From Hemileia vastatrix (Eukaryota; Basidiomycota; Pucciniomycetes; Pucciniales; Zaghouaniaceae), in contig JASXTE010000001.1 of the NCBI GenBank assembly GCA_030280995.1, positions 29,234,606 to 29,298,605 of the forward strand: a DNA stretch of 64,000 nucleotides, read 5' to 3'. The notes under the pieces are model-generated. The model searched no databases, had not been told where the DNA came from, and saw nothing but the letters and a program-made list of their open reading frames with translations. Position numbers and translations under genes: made by a program. Positions 32,818-43,950 of this stretch are shown one piece after another. Position 1 is the first letter of the stretch. Each line of letters begins with the position of its first letter.

Positions 32818-33129
32818 GACTCTTATATGATATGATATGAAGATGTAAATGATGTATGATGTTTTGGGTTATGAAGTGTTATGCTGTGGAGTGCTGCGTA
32901 TGAATGGGATGATGCTGACAAATCAGTGAAATGGGACTTGATGGTGAAATCAGCACTTTTGGTTGAGAAAGTGCGGATTTGAGTGAAATAAGTGACTTAT
33001 TTCATTTTGAAATCCACCAGTATTGGGGCTAGTGTGTTTTGGAAATCCGCACTTATTTAAGTGCGGATTTGGTCAAATTTAAGTGCGGATTTGTAAGTGC
33101 GGATTTGCCAGAACTGACACCCCCTAATA

Positions 33130-33620
33130 TATGTTTTTAACAAGGAAATATAGCACTTATAAATTCATCACGCAGATGATGCACAAGTCAATTGGGTATC
33201 TAAGAAAGCCAAATTCTTGAATTATAATACAGATAGGCTCACTTGCCACACCTATAACAGGTTTTATCAAAGCCATTATCTGTCCTTACACCATATATAT
33301 GTATAACAGATTAAATTGAAAACATTAAATTGATAAACACATTAAATCACGCAAAAAAATTAGCTTGGATGAGAAAAAGAATCAAAAGAAAAAAAATTTG
33401 AGAAAAGAAAAAAATCCTTTTAAAAATTACAGAAATTGAATATTCAAAAACATAGTTCATTATGTTTTAATTCACTTTGTTTAATTTCCGTTTTGTTTAA
33501 AAAAACGTTATTTCGATCGAAATTATGGATTTTAATAAAAGTTTCATCTTTTCCAAGCATTGTCTTAAAATCGTTCTACTTTGGTTCAAAGTAAATCCTT
33601 GAGCCAAAGTTGATGACTCT
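33130..33620. other. Host intergenic and 3' flank
   Basis: Low-copy A/T-rich sequence between element H and the host gene. No open frame stands out. It probably includes the 3' untranslated region of the gene at 33621. Confidence 0.45.
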
Positions 33621-35661
33621 TTATTTGAATACTGATGTTTTTCTTTTATCAGTATAACTCCTTCCAGGTTTTCGATTTTCCATGACTAAAGGAACGCAGC
33701 TTTCAAGTTTTCTGGTATCTGAACATTCACTGATAACTTCATAAGAGAGAAAATTTTCGGACAAAAACATATCCGGAGCTAACTCTAAAGAAAAATTTTG
33801 AGAATCCCCATCGGCATTGGATTGATTAAACCTTTCAATCGTTGACTCTCTTAATGGTATCAATGATGTCCCATCTGGTGCCATATTCTGAGTTCTTAAG
33901 TGAGCCGCTGGAGGTGGTCCACGAGGTATAAAAGCAGCAATCGAAGCGGAATCGTCTGGGCCTAAAGAGGAAAATGTTGCGTGCGAACTTCTACTAATGT
34001 CGCTTTGCTTATGTTGAAATTTTCCATCGAAGTAGGAATCATAATTATTGCATTCCTCCAAATCATTACTTTCTATCATTGATTTTTTCTTGAAACAATC
34101 TTCATTTTGCGGTATGGTAGAATCAAAAGATATAACATTCCCGCCTTCAGAATTTCGCGGAAACGTTTGAGGTGTCTCAAGTATATTGCTAGTGAGACTG
34201 TTTTCTCTTATTAAACTTCTTCTAGGAAATTGTTTTGTCTCTTTGAGAGAAAGATTCTTCTTAACACTGATGAAAATTCAAATTTAGCTGCTCTTTCCAG
34301 TAAATTTATTTCGTGTTTAAAAAATTTACCTTTCATAGATTGCCATTCCATAAAAAATATATTGCAGCAACGTAAGAATCTTACGAGATATTATTACGTT
34401 CCCATCCATCAATCCCAGGGCAGTGGTAATTATGGAGATCAAAATTGAAACATTATACTTTATGGGAAATTTTCTGCTGAGGAAAAATAATTTTTTTAGT
34501 CGTATTTTCGCAATAGGATTGTAACAAGTTTTATTTTTTTTATAAGCTTGGCAAGTGTCATAGCGTGAAAATGCTTCATCCGTGGCTGAAAAAATAGTTG
34601 GTGTAGGTGCCTTGCTTTCGTTATTATCACTTGATTTAAAATAACACCATGAAGAATCGAAAGTACAAATAACGAGAAATAATAGCGTTGTAGCTATGGA
34701 TGTATTTGCGAGGTAGTTGTAGAAGGATTGCTCCAGTGCAAGAACCTGAATGCCAAGGGAAGTGGTTTTGTAATGAACACTTCGTATCGCCATCGAGTCA
34801 TAAGCTACTGATAAAGTCGCCAGAATACACAACGTCATTGTCAAAATCATACGATGATGTATGGATAAGATCAAGGGATTGATAGCATGATTGGCCAAAA
34901 TATGGGAAGAGAAGAAGAAAAACAAAGCGAGGATGCCCAAGTCAGCTAGGAGGCCGATATGAAAGTGTACCACGTCGGCAATAAAGGTTGGAAAAATTCA
35001 GGCGAGAAAGTAGAAGGTAATAGAAAGTCAGAAATTACATCCGAAGTGCAATGTTTCTAAAGTGTCATGAATTAAAGCATTTAGGAAATATAAAATAATT
35101 CAAACCTGTAGCTTTGTCGATCGCTTTAAAGCTGATCAGATCACCAGGCTCAAGGCGTCCAATAACCTCCAGGGCTGTTGTAATAAAGAGTAAAGCTCCG
35201 TAGCAAACCAGGGTAATGCCGGAATATAAATACAAATATGATTGTGTATTCTTTAATTTCCTGGAAGGTGCCACACCCCAATAATGAAATAAAGTAAGAA
35301 TCAGGATATTAATAAAAGAAGAGTCCTCATCATTAATCTTTAAAAAAAAATATTCTTGGGATACAGCAAAACCTGAAAAGCTTGCGGGTTTCTCATCTTC
35401 GATCCCCCGCCAAAAACATGAGTTTAGGTCGCTTTTAGAAGGGAATAGGTGGCAAGAACACCGCAAGCTTTTCCTTTTTAGCAGTATATCTACTTCGACG
35501 AAATATCTTACTCACTCGTTTGTAACTCTGTAAAGAAGACATGCATAACCCACAGCTAGAGCGGCATACAGAATTCCAATTGATAAAACTAGTCCAAATT
35601 CATGTCGAGTTAGACCGTTACATTGAGTACTTAATAATACGTTTACACAAAAGGCTGCCAT
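33621..35661 (-). CDS. Multi-pass (about 7 TM) membrane protein, four exons, function unknown
   Basis: Proposed exons: 35661-35516, 35260-35106, 34945-34330 and 34221-33621; the phases match at every junction and give 505 residues. Donors are GTGAGT, GTTTGA and GTAAAT, and acceptors TTCCAG, TCCTAG and TCCTAG. Hydrophobic helices: LVLSIGILYAALAVGYACLL; LYSGITLVCYGALLFITTAL; LGILALFFFFSSHILANHA; ILTMTLCILATLSVAY; IATTLLFLVICTF; VSILISIITTALGLM; ILTLLQYIFYGMAIY. The hydrophilic C-terminal tail of about 200 residues is rich in Ser, Asn and Pro (PRGPPPAAHL). Seven helices plus a long tail suggest a receptor- or sensor-like topology, but I do not recognise the family. It is the only gene here unlike a transposon gene. 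The start ATG could be preceded by an unseen exon. Confidence 0.68.
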
Positions 35662-36315
35662 CTAACCAGCATATGCACTAGAATTTTACCTCAATCAAAG
35701 TGCAATCGGTGTAAGTAGCTACTGGTAGCAATTATATCCACCTCACGAGAACCTGGTAATTTAAATTAAGATAGAAGTAATCAGGAGCAAAAGAAATCAG
35801 TCTATAGTCATGAAAAATGATAAGATGAGAAACAGCCAAGAGACTCTAGTAGAAATGTTACTTACACCCTTCAGAGATGCCGATAAGTGAAAGCAATTTT
35901 AATTTTTAAACGAAGGAAGTTGAACTCAGTAGATGTAAATTTCTACTCCCTTCGATTTATCGTACGCGTGGCCTACCGCAATACACCTCTCCATATTCAT
36001 CACTCTAAAATGCAGCACAAAATTGAAGAGACAGCAACACATCTATGAAATGGATGGTGGCCAGATTGTGGCTCGGCTACCTCGAAGAGAATTTTTTAAT
36101 TTCCTACTTCGGTAGTGGACGAGCTTTGATGAAATTTATTTTGATTTATATATTTTTAATTTTTCCCAGGCGTGCACTTTGCCAAATCATGAGGTTGTAG
36201 ACAAGGAAAAGGAGGCATCCATAAAAATAAGGGACTTTGTTTTACTTTAAACTACATCTTTCAAACGGAGCAGGAAGTTTCATAATTGGTATCGTAGTCA
36301 CATAGAAATGTGTTA
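35662..36315. other. Upstream region of the membrane-protein gene
   Basis: Low-copy sequence with slightly higher GC than the transposons. The promoter of the minus-strand gene is expected here; no clear TATA or motif is seen. Confidence 0.4.
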
Positions 36316-36317
36316 AA

Positions 36318-36600
36318 GCCCCGGTTTCTAATAATAATAATAATAATAAAAGTTTATTAGACTTTCGGTTAATGCTAAACCCAAATTTGACTCCTTGTCG
36401 TAGATGATAATCTTCTAAACATTATGCTAAAATCACTATAATTAATCAATCAAGCCGATGTACAATTTTTTACTTCAATGTCTATAGGTTCTTTACAAAG
36501 ATAAAAAGATGGTTAAAAATTTATAACAATTAAATCAATATCAGTGAACTGTAGACAAAAACAAAAACTAATGAAATATCCAATATCTTTCACCAGAAAA
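36318..36600 (-). mobile_element. Possible 5'-truncated non-LTR retrotransposon tail
   Basis: The minus-strand reading ends with GGTTTAGCATTAACC (a small hairpin), then AATAAAC and a (TTA)n run (36327-36350). That is the usual 3' end style of some LINEs. No reverse transcriptase is present, so this rests only on the tail. Confidence 0.3.
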
Positions 36601-37184
36601 AAAACGTTGGCACCTACAGGGTTCTTCCCCCCAATTGAACTACCATAGTTAAATCATGGATGGGCACCTGCTAGGAGGTGCTAGCTTTTTTTTTTTTTTG
36701 ATGTTAGATGTGATCAATCAAGCATTTGAAAAATTTAGAATTATGAACTACCAAATTTGTCGAGGGTGGGTTTTCAAAACCAATCCACTGTTCATCAAAT
36801 CTCTTCTGGACGCTATGATACTAAAAACAGATGCTGAAAAAATGCGAAATGATTAATTTGACCAGTAAAGAAAATATTCAAAATAGAATTATGAATATGA
36901 AATTTATATAACATGATCCAGGATGGCCAAAGCCAAATTTACAAGTAAAAATGTGTGACAAGTTGGCATGAGAAATTATATTTAACACATTTTTATCATA
37001 ATTCATCCTAAAATTGGGAATCACTAAGCTAGCCAAGAGCTATACAGAGTAATAGTAATTTAGTGTTTTATGTGTAAATGATAGCGAAACTCATTTAATC
37101 AGCCATGAATTTTGTAATGTTGGTGACATGCTGCTTTCATAACAAGAAAATCTACTAATCTGATTCTAACAAAGCCGGAATGGA
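36601..37184. other. Unassigned low-copy sequence
   Basis: No supported gene. It includes a T10-type run near 36685. Confidence 0.4.
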
Positions 37185-37621
37185 AAAAAAAGAAATAAAA
37201 AGAAAGAAAGATTTAAAAGAAAAAAGAAGGAAAGAATAAAGAAAAAGAAAGAATAAAGAAAGAAAGTATCAGGAAAAGAAAGAAAAAATATAAAAGAGAG
37301 AAAAAAAAAGTAAAAATCAGGAAAAAAAAGAAAAAAGAAAAAAGAAAAAAGAAAAAAGAAAAAAGAAAAAAGAAAAAAGAAAAAAGAAAAAAGAAAAAAG
37401 AAAAAAGAAAAAAGAAAAAAGAAAAAAGAAAAAAGAAAAAAGAAAAAAGAAAAAAGAAAAAAGAAAAAAGAAAAAAGAAAAAAGAAAAAAGAAAAAAGAA
37501 AAAAGAAAAAAGAAAAAAGAAAAAAGAAAAAAGGAAAAAGAAAAAAGAAAAAAGGAAAAAAGAAGGAAAGAAAGAAAAGAAAGAAAGAAGGAATATAAAA
37601 TAAAAAAAGGGAAGGAAAAAA
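37185..37621. repeat. Polypurine microsatellite, mostly (GAAAAAA)n
   Basis: A purine-dominated strand runs for over 430 bp, with about 30 near-perfect 7-bp units between 37320 and 37545. The long minus-strand open frame here (Phe/Leu/Ser only) is low-complexity translation, not a gene. Confidence 0.95.
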
Positions 37622-37908
37622 TGTCAGAAGGTCCTTCTGGTGTAGAAGTATTTCCAGCAGTCCAATGGCAATGATAGGTGTAGAAAGGCTCATGATTTCA
37701 ATGTTTTACATATTTTTATTTCTTTATGAAGTATTACTCATGTAAAAAGGTAAAGAATGAGTTTAATATTACTTTAAAAGCTTGAAATTACACCAAATGT
37801 AAATACTAAGATAATATGAGTAGTTATAGATGATTTATTGTATATAAAATATAATTGTAAATTCAGTAAATAAGAGACAATATAAAAAAGCCAGAATGAG
37901 AGGCCTTA
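37622..37908 (-). repeat. Element J 3' LTR, outer part
   Basis: 287 bp resembling the first part of the A and E LTRs (GTCCAATGGCA, TGTAAATACTAA landmarks). It ends at the CCTTA target of E. Confidence 0.75.
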
Positions 37909-38716
37909 TGTCAAGGTGTCTTTCAAGTCTAGAAGGATTTTTCAAGGAGGTCCAATGGAAGTAACAACGGTATTTATGGGATTCAAACTTGGGTACGTAT
38001 TTCCTTATCTTATAGAATGTTTACTCAATAGACAGAGGTAAAGATTTAAATTATTATTATAATTAATTTTTTAGAATTATGTGGATGTAAATACTAACTC
38101 ACTAATAGATAGTAATAAATGGATTTTAAATAGTTATAATAAAATGGATAAGTAATCGAATGATTAAAAAACAACCAAAAAAGAGAGGCCTTATATAGGC
38201 AAAGGAGAGACAAAACACAGCAATAAAATTCTAATAACAGTAGTAAGAGAGAGAGAGAAAAAGGAATATTCAAGAAGGAGTATTTTCAAATAATAAAGTT
38301 GTTCTAAAAAGATGGCGTCAAAAAGATGTATTTACAGAGTATGTCAGGAATAGATTAATTTATTTGATACTCACTGTTAAGGTCAATTCTAAATAAGAAA
38401 TTTTAATTTTTTGTATATATTTATTTTTATTTGAATATTAAAAATTTTATTTTAATTCTAAATCTATTTTTTAATATAAATTTTTATTTCTCTCAACCTG
38501 TCAATGAGCATGGTGTTAGAGAATATAAATATAAGGGACATTTTCATATTTAATTTTAATTATTCATTAATTTTACCATTCTGTAATTAGTTAATTTATT
38601 ATAGATAATTTTAATGTAACTAATTAATAATTAAATAATTAAAATAATAAGGCATGGCTTCATTCAGTAAATAATAATTAATTTTTTTACTGGGAAGTTT
38701 AGTAGCCTGGCTGACA
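37909..38716 (-). repeat. 3' LTR of element E (808 bp)
   Basis: The plus strand begins TGTCAAGGTG and ends GGCTGACA. It is several percent diverged from the 5' copy, so this is an older insertion than B or C. Confidence 0.92.
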
Positions 38717-40085
38717 CTCCCTTACTCTGAAAAAAACAATAAAAAAAATGCTATGATTTTTTCTTTCTATATTTCTTTAGCAGAGTAGAAAGATTAGATA
38801 TCTCCTTCCCAGGTATCTAAGAATCATATTCAGATGATTTATTCTTGAATCTCAATAAGTATTCTGTACCTTTTTCAGCAGTAACTATTCTGTCATTTAG
38901 AATATTATCAATTTCTGCTGTCTCAGTGATTTCCTTAGGGGTCTTTTTTGGTCTTCCCCTCGTTTTTGGAAATAAATCACTATTGGATGTGTAAGGTTTC
39001 AAAAGAGAGATTGAAAAAACAAGATGTTTTCTTTCATATGGAGAATACAAAATAACTTCAACTGCATTATCACCAACCATTGTTCTGACAACAAATGGAA
39101 CAACAAATGGGTCTTTCAATTTGTTATTACCTTGTAATTTGAAGTGGATTGTAGAAGTCAACACCTCATCACCCTCTTTGAGAGTTTATTCTTTATAGGA
39201 TTTGTCCCATCTCTCCTTCTCTTATTCAAAGGATTTTTCAATACATTTTTGAGCATGACTTCTGCAAATTTGATGCATTTGAAGAAAAGATTTTACACCA
39301 GGATGTAAATCCAATTTAGGTATTTTATTATTGAGAATTTGGGCATGAGTATTTGGAACATATCCAAGCCAGAGCTCAAAAGGCTTTCTTTGAGTAACAG
39401 AATGAACAGTGCTATTATAAGCAAATTACAACCAAGGAAGTAAGGTAACCCAATCATGAGTGAATCTGTCATTGTCATTATACTCAAGGCCAAAGGAACA
39501 CTACCTTCTTATCATGTCCTCTAGAGTCTGAATCACTCTTTCAGCTAATCCATCAGTGTGAGGGTGATGGGCAGTAGAAAGTTTCAGATCGCAGCCACAA
39601 ACATCCATCAGAGACATCTAAAATTCAGAAGTAAATTTAGGGTCTCTGTCAGAGATTATGGCCTTAGGAAAACCAGCAGTATTAAACATATGAGACAACC
39701 ACAGGAAGGCTAAATATTTGGTGGAAAAATCCTTGTGGGTGGGGATAAATTTACACATTTCTGTGAATCTGTCCACAATAACCCAACAAGAGTTATAACT
39801 GTCTTTTCCAGAAATGGTTAATCCTGTTACAAAGTCCATGTTTATTATCTGCCATGGTGCATCAGGAGTTTTAATATGTTGCATCAATCCAGCACTTTTT
39901 GCAGTTAATCTTTTTTATTTCTGGCAAGAATCACAGGATTCAACATATCTTTTGGTGTCTTTAGACATATTAACCCACCTAGCAGTGTTTTTAATTCTGA
40001 TCATTGTTTTTTGAAGATCAAAATGTCCAGCTAATATGTCATCATGACAAATTTTCAAGTTGATTTCTTTCATAGAAGGAGGAAT
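38717..40085 (-). pseudogene. Element E integrase with chromodomain (broken)
   Basis: It has a polypurine tract (38717-38728, minus AGAGTAAGGGAG), then a chromodomain with TAA/TAG after SSEYDS (38817), an AT-hook (TRGRPKK) and GPF changed to VPF. The core lies in 39618-39887 (MDFVTGL, SDRDPKF) and the zinc-binding end near 40040 (HDDILAGH ... CDSCQK). Stops at about 39617 and 39917 and a shifted segment at 39293-39600 inactivate it. Confidence 0.8.
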
Positions 40086-41955
40086 AACAATGAAATTACT
40101 CAATTTTCTTCTATAATATAGATATCCTTCATAAATTAAAAATTTACCTTTCTCCAAAGCCTTCTGGTACTTTGTTGGAAGGGTTTTAATTAATGCTTGT
40201 ATTGAAGTATTCTTTGGATCATTTAATATGGTGCATAAATTTTTTAAGTCAGTGTCTTTATCATATGAATCCTGAATAAGCTGTAATAGCTCTTCCTCCA
40301 TATCAACCACATATATCCCATGAATATGAATAATTTCATCCTCAGGATCATAAGCAAGATTAGAGTCATCATTTGGTAAAGGTAACCTTGATAACTTATC
40401 CACATTTGAGTGAACAATACCAGCCCTATGAATAATTGTCATTCTCCCTTGGTATTCCTGAACAGCTAACTGCCATCTGAACATATGTCTGTTAGCTGTT
40501 TTCAAGTTTAAAAGGGATTTAACTGAACTGCAGTCAGTGAAAAGTTCAAATTTCTGGTCATCTAGGTAATAATGTAGCTTTTCTAGAGCCCACACTACAG
40601 CTAAAAATTCATGCTGAGTGGCACCATATTTCAATTCACTATTTCTCAGGTTCTTGAAATATAACATATTACTACTTCTGATACTTTATCATTCATCACT
40701 TGTTTTTGATGGAGAGCAGAACCAAGACCAATAAAACTGGCATCAGTGTACAAAACAAATGGTTGATTAAAGTCAGATAAAGCGAGAATTGGTGCTGACA
40801 TCAAACAGTGTTTTATAGTGTCAAAATCTCTCTGTGTTTCACTATTCCAGACAAAAGCTACATCCTTTCTAGTCAGTTGGGTAAGGGGTAATGCTATGAC
40901 TTGGTAATTTTTAATATACTGTCTATAGTATCCACACATTCCCAAAAAATACTGGTGCTCTCTAGCTGTGGTAGGAGCCTTCACCTGTTGTATGGCTGCC
41001 ACTTTGTTTTGGTCAATGCTTATCTGTAACCCTGAAACAACATGGCCAAGTAATTTTAAAGAATGAAAACCAAATTTACATTTCTTCAAAGCAAGTGTCA
41101 TATTTATTTCATCCATTTTGTGGAACACTTTACACAGGTGGTTAAGATGGTACTCAAATGTTTTTGAGAATATAATGATATGTTCAATGTAAACCATCAG
41201 CCATCCTTTAATTATCTCCTGATGGAATGTGTTATCCATAATTTTTGAAAAACTGAAGGGGAATTTTTAGGGCCAAATGGCATCCTAACATACTTATAAA
41301 TACCCATATGACTAGCAATCATCAGAGAATTCTGGGAATTCTTCTCAACAGATACCTGGTGATATCCCTTGTTACCATCCAAAAAGCTTATATATTTAGC
41401 ACCTTGTAAGGTAGCATGTATAGATCTAATTCTAGGTAAAGGATAGATATCATCAACAGTATAAGTATTTAATTCTCTATAATCACCACATAACCTGGAT
41501 TTATCTTTCTCATAAGAAATTAGGACAGGTGAGATAACACAATATTTAGTTGTCTCAACTACCTTTTCAATAATATTCATTTTCAAAAGGGTAGAGATAT
41601 TATCCTCAATATCTTTTCTCTTTGTGCGAGAATCAGGTTAAGGATCCTTCTTCAAACTAGGTGGTATGTCAGTTAATGGACAAGATAATGAAAGTTTCAT
41701 TTCTTCTTTAACTAATCCTAGTTCATGTGACCCATGAGCAAAGGCCATAGGAAAAGATTTAATCAATTTAATGATGGGTTCTTTAACCTCACCAGAAAGT
41801 TGTTCTCCAAAAGAAGCATTGTCAATTTCAGACATAAGAGCTTGCATTTCCTTTGTAGACCTTCCTTTATATTGAATCACAGAATTACATGTGTTCAATT
41901 CTGGTTTTAACAATTTTTTGGGGGAGGAAATCTTAAATTTTCTCTTCCCACTTAT
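40086..41955 (-). pseudogene. Element E reverse transcriptase and RNase H (broken)
   Basis: RNase H is in 39915-40667 (LFTDCSSVKS; LEFLAVVWALEK, with Cys/Glu changes) and 40646-41239 (LYTDASF). RT is in 40646-41586; the catalytic YIDD reads YIEH, so both aspartates are lost. The protease-RT linker is at 41638-41955. Frameshifts fall near 40650, 41230 and 41600. Confidence 0.82.
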
Positions 41956-42757
41956 TGTCACCGGGCGACCTAAGCACAAGGTCGAGGATGTTCCTGTAAG
42001 TGAGATGAGGAGTTTAGAGACTTTTTTGAAGCACAGAGGGATGATTTGAGGAAGTGATTCAAAGATGACTCAAAGGAAGAACTACTGCTTCAAGTTATGT
42101 TCGAGAAGGATTCTAATATAGTTGAAAGGTAATATTAAAATTCTTAAGATCTCACTAAGGGTTGGAACTCAACAATCAAAGATTTAGGATTTTTAGAAAT
42201 TATTATTGAGAAAATAAAGAAAGATACAATAGTAATGATTTAACTTAAAAGCTTTTACCACTATTGACTATAAATACGTTTTATAATTTAATTCTAAAGA
42301 ATATCGAACTAAAACCCAACCCCTTTTATATCCTTTACTCCTCCTCGCATTGACCTCATACCCATCCACTATTCCGCACACCACAGATCTTTAAAATACA
42401 TCCGTTGCACCTGGACCCTCCTCACTAACATCCGTTAAACCCTTAATCCTCCACTAACCATTCTGTCCATGCTCACTACCCCTTAATAACCCACAGACAT
42501 TTCATAAACCTTTTAAGGTACTATTATATTAACTATTGCACTGTGCGTCACTTATTGAGAGAAAGACTAAGACACAATATTGAGAGATTGACTAATTTAG
42601 ATTAAGAGTTTAGGCTAGCATGGTTGAATAGCAAGTACACAAAGGAAAGTTGCAGTTGCTATGGAGAATTGCTTTCTGCGCTTCGAGTATGGATTTGAGC
42701 CTTTTATTATTGATTTAATGAACTGCTTTTGCCTCATGTGTCATGTGGCGTGTGACA
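41956..42757 (-). mobile_element. Solo LTR N (802 bp), foreign family
   Basis: It starts TGTCACCGGG, ends GTGTGACA, and is flanked by perfect CTTAT (41951-41955 and 42758-42762). It interrupts the E linker between sequences that are continuous in A and J. No internal retroelement sequence is present, so it is the product of LTR-LTR recombination. A minus-strand TATAAAAGG near 42330 suggests minus orientation. No other copy is in the window. Confidence 0.88.
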
Positions 42758-42762
42758 CTTAT

Positions 42763-43599
42763 CCCCATTGTGAAGCATTGATTTGAAGGATCTAATTTTA
42801 TGCCATGCTTGGTTAAAATATCATTTAATATAATAAACCAACTGCTTAAGTTATCATTTTTCATGACAACAAAATCACATACAGCTCTTACAAAACCATG
42901 GTTGTTTTAAGAACACTGTGGCTTTGTATTTACCAATGGGGGAAAAAGCAAATCCATAAACTCTCCAATTTTCAGAAATGATAGGCATAATTTTTGATTT
43001 ATAGTCTTGATCCACTGAAGCAAGTGCTTTTTCAGATACTACACTTACCCTAGCTCCAGAATCCAGAACAACATCAATGCTGGTTCCATTGATCAAGACT
43101 GGTGCTTTGAGAGGGGAAATAACAATTGAGCTATCCTCAATGTTATTTTTTATCTCAGCATCCTCCACTGTAGAAAAATCATTATTATCAATATCAATAG
43201 TATTAAAATAATGAATATCTTCCTCCAGCATCAAGATTTCTTGTTGAGATTCATATGAAATATTGCTGGTAAAATCACTTGAAGTATCATCCAGTGCTAT
43301 TGTGTCATCAGCATGCTCCTCATTTTGTTCAACAAAATTTATCTTCTTGTCACAAAATTGGCTTTTCTGCCAAGGATTGTTGCACTTTAAGCAAGTGTTT
43401 GTTGCATACTTTTTAGGTGCAACAGGGGCAGAAGGTTTACCAACCTTTTTCAGAGGTTTCTTTTGGTAAGTGGAGGGTTTCTTTAAAGAGGTTCTATAAA
43501 TGAATCTTCTAGAATCATACTTGTTTTTTAGAAGGATCTTATTACAACTATTAAAGAAGGAAAAAGTTTCTCTGGAGGACTCAGTCCTAGCCACTATTA
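42763..43599 (-). pseudogene. Element E protease and Gag zinc knuckle
   Basis: Open from 42875 to 43594: zinc knuckle CLKCNNPWQKSQFC, in which the His of C-x2-C-x3-W-x3-H-x-C is Gln; an acidic linker; and protease VVLDSGARVSVVS with the catalytic Asp kept. It is frameshifted after KATVFLK near 42905. Element I is inserted at its gag side, in the codons for S-L-R-D-L-I-V-A-R. Confidence 0.8.
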
Positions 43600-43950
43600 G
43601 GGGGTATCAATGTTGACCAATCCGCAATTAAATTAATTGCGGAAAATAATCTGCATACCCCAATTATCTTCCGCAATTATTTTTGCTAATAATTGGGTTA
43701 TTAGACACTTTACGTGTCAATGTTCACCTCTTATCCGACATTTTTTTTACTCAATTTTCCATAACCACATCTTGGACAACTTTCAGGATATCCCAGCCTT
43801 CTACCTTGCTGCACACTTCCATTCTCATCCCATCCTGTTCATTCTATCCGCTCAGAATTTCTCCCCATTTCATCTATTTGATTCTTCTCCTTTTCATCTC
43901 GCTATCTCATCTGCTTGTTTCTGCTCCTTTTCATCTTCATTTATAATAAC

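Larger units (their letters stand above)
30769..33124. mobile_element. PIF/Harbinger-type element H, internally deleted (2356 bp)
   Basis: It has perfect terminal inverted repeats GGGGGTGTCAGTTCTGGC / GCCAGAACTGACACCCCC and perfect TAATA on both sides (30764-30768 and 33125-33129). Subterminal GTGCGGATTT motifs occur several times in both orientations. It contains a short SANT/Myb start, a foreign or rearranged middle (31240-31750), and a minus-strand transposase with an in-frame deletion. It has no oxygenase gene. Intact ends suggest a young copy moved in trans. Confidence 0.88.

Noticed and set aside
35065..35466. 133-codon open frame as a separate gene
   Set aside because: Only 35260-35106 fits as an exon with matching phases; the rest lies in intron sequence.
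36656..36856. Small plus-strand open frame (66 codons)
   Set aside because: Low complexity start, no homologue in the window, length expected by chance.
37166..37693. 175-codon open frame on the minus strand
   Set aside because: It is the translation of the (GAAAAAA)n tract, only Phe, Leu and Ser, with no gene-like composition.
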